Below are positions 37,275-47,308 of a stretch of 64,000 nt of DNA, one piece after another. Each line of letters starts with the position of its first letter. Position 1 is the stretch's first letter. This stretch comes from Magnetospirillum sp. Its GTDB lineage: Bacteria; Pseudomonadota; Alphaproteobacteria; CACIAM-22H2. The DNA is taken from NCBI GenBank assembly GCA_027532905.1, contig JAPZUA010000001.1:62001-126000 (forward strand). The letters are read 5' to 3'. The notes beneath the pieces are model-generated. The model saw nothing but the letters and a program-made list of their open reading frames with translations, was not told the DNA's origin and made no database searches. A program made the translations under genes and the position numbers.

Positions 37275-38783
37275 TCAAACAGCTTGGCAATCGAGCCGGC
37301 GGCGGATGGCGCAATCCGCCCGCCCGTGCGCCATGCAGAACGTGCCGACAAAATCGTGGATCGAGGCGGCCGCGTGTTTGGCCCCTTCGTTCGCGGCATC
37401 GAGGCGCGCGGCAGCAGCTTCGGCTTCGCGGCGCAGCTTGGCTTCGTCGAGTGTGAGCAGCTTGCCGTCTTCGAACACGACCTTGCCGCCGATCATCACG
37501 CGCCTTATTGCCGAGCCCGATTCCGCGAACACCATTTGCGTGAGTGGGCTGCGCAGCGGCACGTATTGCGGCTGGTCGAGTGCAAGGAACACGATGTCGG
37601 CCGCATAGCCGGGTGCTGTTTTGCCGATCTTGTCGAAGCCCAGAAGGGCCGCACTGCCTTGCGTGGCGGCCACGAACGCCTCGCGCGCCGTGACCCATTG
37701 GCGATAATCCGGCCCCTGCAGGCGCGAGAGATATGCCGCCAACCGTACGGCCTCGAAGATGTTCTGGCCGTCGCCGGTGTTCGTCCCGTCGGTGCCGATC
37801 GCAAGCTCGATGCCGGCATCGAGCATTTCGCGGATCGAAGCAACGCCCGACCCCAAACGCAGATTGCTCGACGGATTGTGCGCAATGCGCCCGCCGCGCT
37901 TGGCGACGAGGTCCATCTCGCTGCGGTCGATCCAAATGCCGTGCGCGCCGCTGAAATGTGGCCCCAGCAATCCCAAAGAATCGAGATGCTGCGTCATGCC
38001 GGTGCCGTATTTCTGGCGCGCCAATACCGCCTGAACCTTCGTTTCTGCCAGATGCGTTTGCAGCTGCAGCCCGTAGTCCCGCGCATAGACGCCGCAGGCC
38101 GACAAAAACGCGTCCGAACAATGCAGCGGGATTGTCGGCGCAATGCCCGGCTTCACGAAGGCACGATCGAACGGCCAATCCGCATAGATGGGCTTCAGAT
38201 TGGCAAGGCTGGTTTCGAACGGGGCCAGTGCAAGCTTCTCGAAGGGCCCGCGCAAGGCGGCCGGGATCGCTTCGAGCAGACCCGGCAAAGCCTGATAAAG
38301 CGTGCGGTCGGCCATCATGGGGGCCACGACCGCGCGCATGCCGGCATCCCAATAGGCCTGCGCCGTCGCGCGCATGCCCTCGGCCGAAGGGGCCGGGAAT
38401 TCGACGAACAGATCGAAACTCGCCGTACAGCCGCGCCGGATCATTTCGGCGGCCGACAAGGCCGCGGTCAGATACTTGTCGTCGCGCGTGCGCTGGCCGT
38501 TGATGGCCCCCGACGCGTTCAAGAACAGCTCAAGCGGCACTTGGTCGCCGACGGCACCGCGCCCCAAAGCGCCGTGCGCGTGTGTGTGCGCGTTGACGAG
38601 ACCGGGAACGAGCAAGCGGTCGGCAGCATCGAGCCGGTCGGCCGCGACGGCGTCGAACGAACCCGACGGGCCAATGTCGAGAACGAAACCGGCGGACACG
38701 AGAATGTCCGCCGGCTCGGCCTTGTCCTTGTCGATGTCGAGAAGGCGCCCGCCTTTGACGACGAGCGATCGGGTTTGGGTCAA
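37275..38783 (-). CDS. Amidohydrolase (TRZ/ATZ, deaminase-like)
   Basis: 502-aa metal-dependent hydrolase of the amidohydrolase superfamily. Metal ligands are H66 and H68 (NAHTHAHG), a later His in THLAETKVQ, and the Asp in GTDGTNTGDGQN. The composite N/C-terminal beta-sandwich is present (LVVKGGRLLDIDKDK; VMIGGKVVFEDGKLL). This group contains guanine, cytosine and S-adenosylhomocysteine deaminases and chlorohydrolases; exact substrate unknown. It has an unusual Ala- and Cys-containing C-terminal tail of about 50 residues. It starts 1 bp after the binding-protein gene, so the two are coupled. Confidence 0.85.
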   Translation of the reverse strand: MTQTRSLVVKGGRLLDIDKDKAEPADILVSAGFVLDIGPSGSFDAVAADRLDAADRLLVPGLVNAHTHAHGALGRGAVGDQVPLELFLNASGAINGQRTRDDKYLTAALSAAEMIRRGCTASFDLFVEFPAPSAEGMRATAQAYWDAGMRAVVAPMMADRTLYQALPGLLEAIPAALRGPFEKLALAPFETSLANLKPIYADWPFDRAFVKPGIAPTIPLHCSDAFLSACGVYARDYGLQLQTHLAETKVQAVLARQKYGTGMTQHLDSLGLLGPHFSGAHGIWIDRSEMDLVAKRGGRIAHNPSSNLRLGSGVASIREMLDAGIELAIGTDGTNTGDGQNIFEAVRLAAYLSRLQGPDYRQWVTAREAFVAATQGSAALLGFDKIGKTAPGYAADIVFLALDQPQYVPLRSPLTQMVFAESGSAIRRVMIGGKVVFEDGKLLTLDEAKLRREAEAAAARLDAANEGAKHAAASIHDFVGTFCMAHGRADCAIRRRLDCQAV

Positions 38784-38784
38784 C

Positions 38785-39819
38785 TCAGTTTCCCATATAG
38801 ACGAGCTCGCGTTCGCCGCGGGCGGGGAGGAATTCGCGCGAGAAGACTTCGCGCACCTCGGGCGTGCGCGTCAAGCCGTAGCCCGACACGACCATGCCGA
38901 TCGAACGCGCCAAACGCTCGTCCTTCACGTCGCCCGCGCCGATCTCCTTGCTCTCGGCCGAGACCATGAGCTTTTCGTAGGCGAATTTGAGGCGGCGGGT
39001 TTCGACGTTCATGTCGACGAGCGCGTCGAAGCGCCGCACCGAGGCCATCGCCCCCGGAATGTCGCGGCCCACTTCGAGCGTGGCCTGGTTCACGGCGCGA
39101 ACGAGGCCCGCCACGGCCTTCGGGTTCTCGCGCATCAGCTTTTGCGAGACCATCATGCCGTTCGAGTAGAGATCCATGCCGTAGTCGGCGAAAGAGAACC
39201 AGGTGTAGTCCTTGTCCGGATCCTGGTTGAGGCCGACGAGGTTGAAGTAGCTCGTGATGTTGAAGACCATGGCCGCGTCCATGTGGCCCTGGATCAGCAT
39301 CGGCTCCTGCAGGTTGGGCGCCATATTCGTGAACTTGATCTTCGAAAGATCGAGCTTGTTCACGGACGCGAACACCGGCATCAGCCGCGTGGTCGGCGTG
39401 CCTTGGGCACCGCCCAGCGTCTTGCCCTCAAAATCCTTGATCGACTTGATCCCGGCCGGATTGCGCGCGACGATCGCGAAGGGCGGCTGGTTCCACATCT
39501 GGTAGACCATGATCGGCTGCTGGCCCGGATTGGCCGCCGCGTTTTGGATGATCGCGTTGATGTCGCCGAAGCCGGCATCGTAGGCGCCGCCCATGATCCG
39601 CGTGACGGTCGCCCCCGAGCCTTCGCCCTGGTCGATCGTCACGTTGAGCCCTTCGCGCGCGAAATAGCCCTTGTCGCGCGCGACGAAAAACGCCGCGTCG
39701 CTGCCCTGAGTTTTCCAGCCGAGCGTGAATTTGATCGTGGTCGGCGCTTGCGCTTGCGCACCCGCAGCACCTGCAACGAGGGCTGCCGCGAAAGCCACGG
39801 CTTTCAAGGTGTTGAACAT
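38785..39819 (-). CDS. ABC transporter substrate-binding protein, NitT/TauT (ThiY/SsuA-like)
   Basis: 344-aa periplasmic binding protein with a Sec signal peptide (AVAFAAALVAGAAGAQAQ). IKFTLGWKTQGSDAAFFVARDKGYF and QGEGSGATVTRIMGGAYDAGFGD are typical of the NMT1/ThiY group that binds pyrimidines, sulfonates or nitrate. ATG 39819 is chosen for the signal peptide and a GGAG upstream. No permease or ATPase gene is next to it; the partner is a cytoplasmic-type deaminase. A pyrimidine or purine substrate is an inference from that pairing. Confidence 0.87.
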   Translation of the reverse strand: MFNTLKAVAFAAALVAGAAGAQAQAPTTIKFTLGWKTQGSDAAFFVARDKGYFAREGLNVTIDQGEGSGATVTRIMGGAYDAGFGDINAIIQNAAANPGQQPIMVYQMWNQPPFAIVARNPAGIKSIKDFEGKTLGGAQGTPTTRLMPVFASVNKLDLSKIKFTNMAPNLQEPMLIQGHMDAAMVFNITSYFNLVGLNQDPDKDYTWFSFADYGMDLYSNGMMVSQKLMRENPKAVAGLVRAVNQATLEVGRDIPGAMASVRRFDALVDMNVETRRLKFAYEKLMVSAESKEIGAGDVKDERLARSIGMVVSGYGLTRTPEVREVFSREFLPARGERELVYMGN

Positions 39820-39899
39820 GGGGGTTTGCTCCGGGTAAGGGCCGAAGAGAAGTCTCCGGCGGGGTCCATTGCGGAGGTTCAATTCCCGTGCCAAAACAT

Positions 39900-39928
39900 T
39901 TGACGCCTCGCCCGATCTGCCCTTTAAT
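39900..39928 (+). promoter_or_regulatory. Sigma70 promoter of leuA
   Basis: TTGACG (39900-39905), 17-bp spacer, TTTAAT (39923-39928). The predicted start, 7-8 nt on, falls at or next to the ATG of a short leader peptide (39936). Confidence 0.65.
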
Positions 39929-39935
39929 CGATCCT

Positions 39936-39971
39936 ATGAACTTCCAGGGCGCCACGCTTCGACTTATTTGA
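39936..39971 (+). CDS. Candidate leaderless leader peptide of leuA
   Basis: Eleven codons, MNFQGATLRLI, then TGA. Two leucine codons (both CTT, uncommon in this GC-rich DNA) and one isoleucine codon sit in the last four positions. The ATG coincides with the predicted transcription start, so translation would be leaderless, as known for the Sinorhizobium trp leader peptide. Downstream competing hairpins suggest transcription attenuation by leucine supply. Too short to prove from sequence alone. Confidence 0.45.
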   Translation: MNFQGATLRLI

Positions 39972-39979
39972 GCCGCTTC

Positions 39980-41808
<1,829 letters not shown>

Positions 41809-41823
41809 GTCTTCGGGGCCAGG

Positions 41824-42054
41824 CTAGCGCCGCACGCCGGGCACGCCGCGCCCGGCGACGAGGCGGCGCAGCTTGCCCTCCTCCACCATCTGTTCGAGAA
41901 CGGCAAACACGACCATCGGCGAGGCGCCGACCACGTCGGCGATCTGGCCGAGCGAGAAGGTGCCTTTGCCCTTCACGGCTGCGCGCACAACCGGATCGAT
42001 CGTCTGCGAAGGCGTCATTGGGGCCGGCGGCGGGGCTGCAAGCGCTTGGGTCAT
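41824..42054 (-). CDS. Small winged-helix-like protein, unknown
   Basis: 76 aa from ATG 42054 (MTQALAAPPPAPM). After a Pro/Ala-rich start, residues 28-65 look like a small winged helix (FSLGQIADVVGASPMVVFAVLEQMVEEGKL, cited in part as QIADVVGASPMVVFAVLEQM), as in replication or transcription adaptors. It ends just past leuA in convergent orientation and is next to tRNA-Thr. Family not recognised; could be a small DNA-binding protein. Confidence 0.6.
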   Translation of the reverse strand: MTQALAAPPPAPMTPSQTIDPVVRAAVKGKGTFSLGQIADVVGASPMVVFAVLEQMVEEGKLRRLVAGRGVPGVRR

Positions 42055-42145
42055 CGAGGTCAGTTTGCCAAAAACCGGCCCGCGAACCAAGCGAGTTGCA
42101 CACACCGGCCGTCTGTGGCATCAAGCGACCGATTGCGGGTGGCGC

Positions 42146-42220
<75 letters not shown>

Positions 42221-42317
42221 CCCGCAATCCCGGTTTTCCGCCGTTTTGGGCGCTTTCGCGCGCCGCGCGCCGGGGATAGTCCCGCCTGCCCCATCTCTCA
42301 TTGGCAAAGGGCAACCC

Positions 42318-42959
42318 GTGGAAATCGCCGTCCTTTGGATCTTCGCCCTTGCCTGCGTGGCGTTGGCGGCAACACCCGGCCCCGACATGCTGCTGATCGC
42401 CGCGCGCAGTGCGAGCCACGGGCGGGCAGCGGGATTTGCCACATTGGCCGGCATCCAGATCGGAACCTACGGCCACGCGCTCGCAACCGCCCTGGGCCTT
42501 GCCCAACTTTTTGCCGTCTATCCGCTTGCCTACGACATCGTGCGCTATGCCGGAGCGGCTTATCTCGCGTTTCTTGCGGTGCGTATCCTCACCGCACCGC
42601 AAGCCCCCATGGCGCCATCGGCGGCCTCGGCCGAGGCCACAACAGCCGCCGCGATCGCACCCATGTTCCGCCAGGGCCTCTGGAACAACGTGCTCAATCC
42701 CAAAATGGCGCTGTTTGTGGTGGCCCTCTTCCCGCAATTCGTCGATCCCGCAGGCCCCTCGATCGTGCTGCAGATGCTGCTGCTGGCCACGATCCTCAAT
42801 GCGATCGGCCTCGTCGTGAACGGGGCGGTCATAGTCGTCTCGGCCCGTGCCGGCCGCGCCATTGCCGGCAGCAAGCGCGCGGTCACCGCCATGCGCTGGT
42901 TCCTCGCGTGCGTCTTTGCGGGCCTCGCCCTGCGCCTCGTGCTCGACGAGCGGCGCTGA
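42318..42959 (+). CDS. LysE/RhtB-family exporter
   Basis: 213 aa from GTG 42318, which follows AAAGGG; a longer start would add 24 residues unlike the family. Six predicted helices; ATPGPDMLLIAARSASHGRAAG is the LysE/RhtB N-terminal signature and GLWNNVLNPKMALFVVALFPQF the central conserved loop. These carriers export amino acids such as threonine, homoserine or lysine. Substrate not determinable. Confidence 0.9.
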   Translation: MEIAVLWIFALACVALAATPGPDMLLIAARSASHGRAAGFATLAGIQIGTYGHALATALGLAQLFAVYPLAYDIVRYAGAAYLAFLAVRILTAPQAPMAPSAASAEATTAAAIAPMFRQGLWNNVLNPKMALFVVALFPQFVDPAGPSIVLQMLLLATILNAIGLVVNGAVIVVSARAGRAIAGSKRAVTAMRWFLACVFAGLALRLVLDERR

Positions 42960-42963
42960 CGCT

Positions 42964-44280
42964 TCAGCCCAATCTTGCGGGAAGCCAGCTCGAGGGATCG
43001 GCCTCGTGCTGCGTGCCGACGGCGAGATCTTTGACCTTGTGCGCAGCCCCCGCCTCCGCGGGCAGAAACCATACGTAAGGAATGCCTTTGTCGGTCGCGT
43101 ATTTGAACTGCGCGTCGATCTTGCGGTCCTCGTGGTACATCTCGACCTTGAGGCCGCGGCTGCGCAAGGCCTGTGCGGTTGCCGCCACATCGGCATAGGC
43201 CCCGCCGCGCGGGAAGAGGACGAGCACGTCGCTGGGGCTTTTGCGCGGGGCGGCGATGCGGCCCTCTTTCTGCATCTTCCAGAAAATGCGCGTGAGGCCG
43301 ATCGAAATGCCGATGCCCGGCAGGCGCCGATTTATGAGCGACCCCACGAGATTGTCATAGCGCCCGCCGCCGCACACGGTCGGGAAATCCGGAAACTCGA
43401 CGAGTTTGGTTTCGTAGACCGAGCCTGTGTAGTAGGCGAGACCGCGCGCGATCGAAAGATCGGCGACGAAAGCACCGGACGGAAAACGCTTCAGCGCATC
43501 GAGCACGAAGCCGAGCTCGTGCAGGCCCTGCTCGAGCGTCGCCGACTTCACGCCGAGTTTTTCGACGGCGGCCAGCACGCCCGCATCGCTGCCTTTGATC
43601 TCGCTCAAGGCCAGCACCTTCGCGACCGTGGCGTCGTCGAGGGCCAGTTCGCTTGCGAGCATGGCGCCAACGCCCGCCGTACCGATCTTGTCGAGCTTGT
43701 CGACGATGCGCATCGTATTGGCGGCATCCGCAATGCCGAGGCCCTCGTAGTAGCCCTGCAGGATTTTGCGGTTGTTGATCTTGGTGGCCGTGGGGCCCAC
43801 GCCGATGCGGTCGAGCGCTTCGAACATGATGGCCGGCATTTCGGCGTCGAAATGCAGCGGGATGTCGCGCACGTCGACCACGTCGACGTCGCATTGGTAG
43901 AATTCGCGGAAGCGCCCGTCCTGCGGGCGCTCGCCGCGCCAGGCCTTCTGCATCTGGTAGCGTTTGAACGGGAAGACGAGCTCGTTCATGTTGGCGGCGA
44001 CGTAGCGCGCCATCGGCACGGTCATGTCGTAGTGCAGCGCGTGCTCGGCGACCTCGCCAGGCTCCGCTGCAAGGCGCCGGATCGCGTAGATTTCCTTGTC
44101 GGTGTCGCCCTGCTTCAGCAGCACTTCGACGGGCTCGACCGCGCGCGTTTCGATGGGCGCGTAGCCGTAGCTCTCGAACAGCGCGCGGATCGTGTCGAGC
44201 CATTTGAGCTCGACCATGCGCAGTTCGGGCAGCCATTCGGGAAAGCCGCTGATGGCTTTGAGTTTCTGTTTTTCGATCAC
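42964..44280 (-). CDS. hisS: Histidyl-tRNA synthetase
   Basis: 438-aa class II synthetase charging tRNA-His. Motif 2 region FKRYQMQKAWRGERPQDGRFREF, cited as QKAWRGERPQDGRFREF, the YDMTVPMARYVA segment, the histidine loops RGLAYYTGSVYET, and motif 3 GISIGLTRIFWKM are present. The C-terminal anticodon-binding domain (about 335-430) contains DVLVLFPRGGAYADV. Convergent with the LysE gene. Confidence 0.95.
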   Translation of the reverse strand: MIEKQKLKAISGFPEWLPELRMVELKWLDTIRALFESYGYAPIETRAVEPVEVLLKQGDTDKEIYAIRRLAAEPGEVAEHALHYDMTVPMARYVAANMNELVFPFKRYQMQKAWRGERPQDGRFREFYQCDVDVVDVRDIPLHFDAEMPAIMFEALDRIGVGPTATKINNRKILQGYYEGLGIADAANTMRIVDKLDKIGTAGVGAMLASELALDDATVAKVLALSEIKGSDAGVLAAVEKLGVKSATLEQGLHELGFVLDALKRFPSGAFVADLSIARGLAYYTGSVYETKLVEFPDFPTVCGGGRYDNLVGSLINRRLPGIGISIGLTRIFWKMQKEGRIAAPRKSPSDVLVLFPRGGAYADVAATAQALRSRGLKVEMYHEDRKIDAQFKYATDKGIPYVWFLPAEAGAAHKVKDLAVGTQHEADPSSWLPARLG

Positions 44281-44350
44281 GTTCGGACTTTCAAAGGACG
44301 AGGCGCGCTAGGACATAGCCCAGACGCGCGCCTGGGGCAAACGGCAGCGC

Positions 44351-44524
44351 TCAGCGCGGCGTCGGGCGGTCGAATCCCGTTGGGTCGCCGCCCGGCGGGC
44401 CGCCCGGTAGACCGCCGAGCCCGCCAGGACCGCCGGGACCGAGGCCGCGCTTGAGAACCAAGTGCGCGAACGCCGATGCCGTGCTTGCGGCCAGAATCGC
44501 CGCTGCCGCAATCCAGTTGCGCAT
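44351..44524 (-). CDS. Tiny exported Gly/Pro-rich peptide
   Basis: 57 aa. Signal peptide NWIAAAAILAASTASAFA is followed by a mature part of about 37 residues with repeated GGPGG/GGLGG/GGPPGGD turns, ending FDRPTPR. The ATG is preceded by GGAGGGG at good spacing, and the frame has a clean stop 70 bp before hisS. Family not recognised. Too short for many annotators, so probably often missed. Confidence 0.6.
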   Translation of the reverse strand: MRNWIAAAAILAASTASAFAHLVLKRGLGPGGPGGLGGLPGGPPGGDPTGFDRPTPR

Positions 44525-44553
44525 GCCCGCCCCTCCGCTAAAGTCCGTCTCCC

Positions 44554-45732
44554 ATGACCCAAACTACCGACATCGTGATTGCCGGCGGCGGCGCCATTGG
44601 CGCTTCGATCGCCTACCATCTCGTCGCATCGGGCCTTGGCGCCCGCGTGACCGTGCTCGAGCCCGACCCCACCTATGCGCGCGCGGCAAGTGCGCTCTCG
44701 GCCGCATCGATCCGGCAACAATTTTCGTCGCCCGTCAATATCCGCGCATCGCTGTTCGGCATCGATTTTCTGCGCCGGGCCGCCGACATTCTGGCGGTCG
44801 ACGGCGAGCGGCAGGAAATCGGCCTACGCGAAGGCGGCTATCTATTTTTGGCGACGGAAGCCGGCCAAACGGTGCTTGCCGAAAACCACGCGCTGCAAAC
44901 AAAGCTCGGTGCAGACATCGCGCGTTTCGACGCCGTTTGCCTGCGGCAACGCTTCCCGTGGCTTTCGATCGAAGGGCTCGAAGCCGGATGCTGGGGCCGC
45001 AGCGGCGAAGGCTGGTTCGACGGCTACAGCCTCCTGCAGGCCTTTCGCAAAAAAGCGCGCGCACTCGGTGCCGAATTCCGCAAAGCGGCGGTCGCCTCGC
45101 TCGACATGGCGGGCGGCGCCTGCCGCGGCGTGACACTCGACGACGGATCGCGGATCGCGTGCGGGCAGTTGGCGCTCGCGGCGGGTACGGGTGCGCGCGC
45201 CCTCGTGCGCCAGACCGGTTTCGACATTCCGGTGCACGCTAAAAAGCGCATGATCTTTACGTTCGAATGCCGCGAGAAGCTTGCCGACTTTCCGCTGCTG
45301 ATCGATCCCACGGGCGTCTATTGTCGGCCCGAGGGCGCTGGCTATCTGTGCGGCAGCGCGCCCCCTGCCGACGCTGATCCCGATGCAGATGCGGATTTCG
45401 AGGTCGACTACCAGTTTTTCGACGACCAAGTATGGCCCGTGCTGGCCACGCGCGTGCCCGCCTTCGAGGCAATCAAGCGCGGGCGCGCATGGGCGGGCCA
45501 TTACGACATGAACGGCTTCGACCACAACGCGCTGGTGGGTGCCGTGCCGGGCACGTCGAACGTATGGCTCGCGAACGGTTTTTCGGGCCACGGGCTGCAG
45601 CAAAGCCCGGCCGTGGGGCGCTATCTTGCCGACCGCATGCAAGGCGCCGCACCAACCGCGGTCGATCTCGGCGATCTGTCGCCGCAGCGCTTGGTCGAAA
45701 AACGCCCGCTCGTGGAAAAGAACGTGGTCTGA
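44554..45732 (+). CDS. FAD-dependent oxidoreductase (DAO family)
   Basis: 392 aa. The Rossmann FAD motif VIAGGGAIGASIAYHLVA is at 8-25 and the C-terminal FAD segment reads NVWLANGFSGHGLQQSPAVG. This is the fold of D-amino acid, sarcosine and glycine oxidases and of opine-oxidase subunits. RQQFSSPVNIRASLFGIDFL resembles the group known as FAD-dependent oxidoreductase domain proteins, so the substrate stays open. First of three closely spaced plus-strand genes with uxaA-like and ureohydrolase genes. Confidence 0.87.
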   Translation: MTQTTDIVIAGGGAIGASIAYHLVASGLGARVTVLEPDPTYARAASALSAASIRQQFSSPVNIRASLFGIDFLRRAADILAVDGERQEIGLREGGYLFLATEAGQTVLAENHALQTKLGADIARFDAVCLRQRFPWLSIEGLEAGCWGRSGEGWFDGYSLLQAFRKKARALGAEFRKAAVASLDMAGGACRGVTLDDGSRIACGQLALAAGTGARALVRQTGFDIPVHAKKRMIFTFECREKLADFPLLIDPTGVYCRPEGAGYLCGSAPPADADPDADADFEVDYQFFDDQVWPVLATRVPAFEAIKRGRAWAGHYDMNGFDHNALVGAVPGTSNVWLANGFSGHGLQQSPAVGRYLADRMQGAAPTAVDLGDLSPQRLVEKRPLVEKNVV

Positions 45733-45783
45733 AACGCCGCACGCCTGCGCTATATTCGGGGCAAATAATCGGGGGAAGCCAAA

Positions 45784-47304
45784 ATGACCGCAGTACCACG
45801 CACGATCCGCCTCAACGCATCCGACAATCTCGTGGTCGCCGTGGACGCGATCCCCGAGGGTGCCACGATCCACGGGGCGGTTGCCCGCGCCCGCATCCAA
45901 AAGGGCCACAAAATGGCGATCGCGGCGATCGCGCAAGGCGAGTCCGTGCGCAAATTCGGCCAGACGATCGGCTTTGCGCACGGCGCCATCGCGGCGGGCG
46001 ACCATATCCATACGCACAATTGCGACTTCAAGGCATTCGCGCGCGACTACCATTTTGCCGAAGACGCCAAGCCCTACGCGCCGCTGCCGCTCGCCGAGCG
46101 CGCGACGTTCCAAGGCTATCGCCGCGCCGACGGGCGGGCGGGGACGCGCAACTATATCGGCATCCTCACTTCCGTGAATTGTTCGGCCTCCGTCGCACGC
46201 TTCATGGCCGAGGCCGTGACGCGCTCGGGCATCCTTGCCGATTATCCGAACGTCGACGGCGTTGTGTCGTTCGTGCACGGAACCGGTTGCGGCATGGCCT
46301 CCAAGGGCGAAGGGTTCGACGTGCTCAAGCGCACGCAATGGGGCTATGCGACCAACCCCAACGTGGGCGGCGTGCTGCTCGTGGGCTTGGGCTGCGAAGT
46401 GTTCCAGATCGACGAGATGAAACGCGCCTACGGCATCGTCGATGGCGATCTCTTCCAGTCCATGACGATCCAGGACAGCGGGGGGACCCGCAAAACGATC
46501 GAAGCCGGCGTGGAACGCATCAAAGCGATGCTGCCGCTCGTGAACCGCGCAACGCGCGAAACGATCCCGGCGAGCGAACTCATGCTGGCCCTTCAGTGCG
46601 GCGGCTCGGACGGCTATTCGGGCATTACGGCCAACCCCGCCTTGGGGGCCGCCGTCGATCTGCTCGTGGCACATGGCGGCACGGCCATTTTGTCGGAAAC
46701 GCCCGAGATCTACGGGGCCGAACATCTGCTCACACGGCGTGCAGCCACGCGCGAGATCGGCGAGAAGCTCATCGACATCATCCATTGGTGGGAGGCGTAC
46801 ACCAAGCGCAACGACGGCTCGATGGACAACAACCCCTCGCCCGGCAACAAGGCGGGCGGACTTACGACGATCCTCGAAAAGTCGCTGGGCGCTGCGGCCA
46901 AGGGCGGGACGACGACGTTGCGCGGCGTCTATCGTTATGCCGAGCGCGTGGACACCAAGGGCTTCGTGTTCATGGACACGCCGGGCTACGACCCGACCTC
47001 GGCCACGGGCCAGGTGGCGGGCGGGGCCAATGTGCTGTGCTTCACGACCGGGCGCGGCTCGGCCTACGGGTGCAAGCCCACGCCGTCGATCAAGCTTGCG
47101 ACCAACAGCGACATCTACCGCCGCATGATCGAGGACATGGACATCAATTGCGGCGACATCGTCGACGGCGTTTCGGTCGAAGACAAGGGCCGCGAGATTT
47201 TCGAGCACATCTTGCGCGTGGCGTCGGGCGAGCGCAGCAAGTCCGAACAGCTCGGCTACGGCGACAACGAATTCGTGCCGTGGCAAATCGGCGCCACGAT
47301 GTAG
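45784..47304 (+). CDS. UxaA-family dehydratase (altronate/galactarate type)
   Basis: 506 aa, full length for UxaA/GarD. An N-terminal SAF-like domain (about 10-95, HIHTHNCDF) is followed by the catalytic part with GRAGTRNYIGILTSVNCSASV, VSFVHGTGCGMASKGEGFD, LQCGGSDGYSGITANPALG and LGYGDNEFVPWQIGATM. These enzymes remove water from sugar acids such as D-altronate or meso-galactarate. No uronate isomerase or reductase genes accompany it, so its substrate may differ. Lies 51 bp after the FAD oxidase and 4 bp before the ureohydrolase. Confidence 0.87.
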   Translation: MTAVPRTIRLNASDNLVVAVDAIPEGATIHGAVARARIQKGHKMAIAAIAQGESVRKFGQTIGFAHGAIAAGDHIHTHNCDFKAFARDYHFAEDAKPYAPLPLAERATFQGYRRADGRAGTRNYIGILTSVNCSASVARFMAEAVTRSGILADYPNVDGVVSFVHGTGCGMASKGEGFDVLKRTQWGYATNPNVGGVLLVGLGCEVFQIDEMKRAYGIVDGDLFQSMTIQDSGGTRKTIEAGVERIKAMLPLVNRATRETIPASELMLALQCGGSDGYSGITANPALGAAVDLLVAHGGTAILSETPEIYGAEHLLTRRAATREIGEKLIDIIHWWEAYTKRNDGSMDNNPSPGNKAGGLTTILEKSLGAAAKGGTTTLRGVYRYAERVDTKGFVFMDTPGYDPTSATGQVAGGANVLCFTTGRGSAYGCKPTPSIKLATNSDIYRRMIEDMDINCGDIVDGVSVEDKGREIFEHILRVASGERSKSEQLGYGDNEFVPWQIGATM

Positions 47305-47308
47305 GGGC

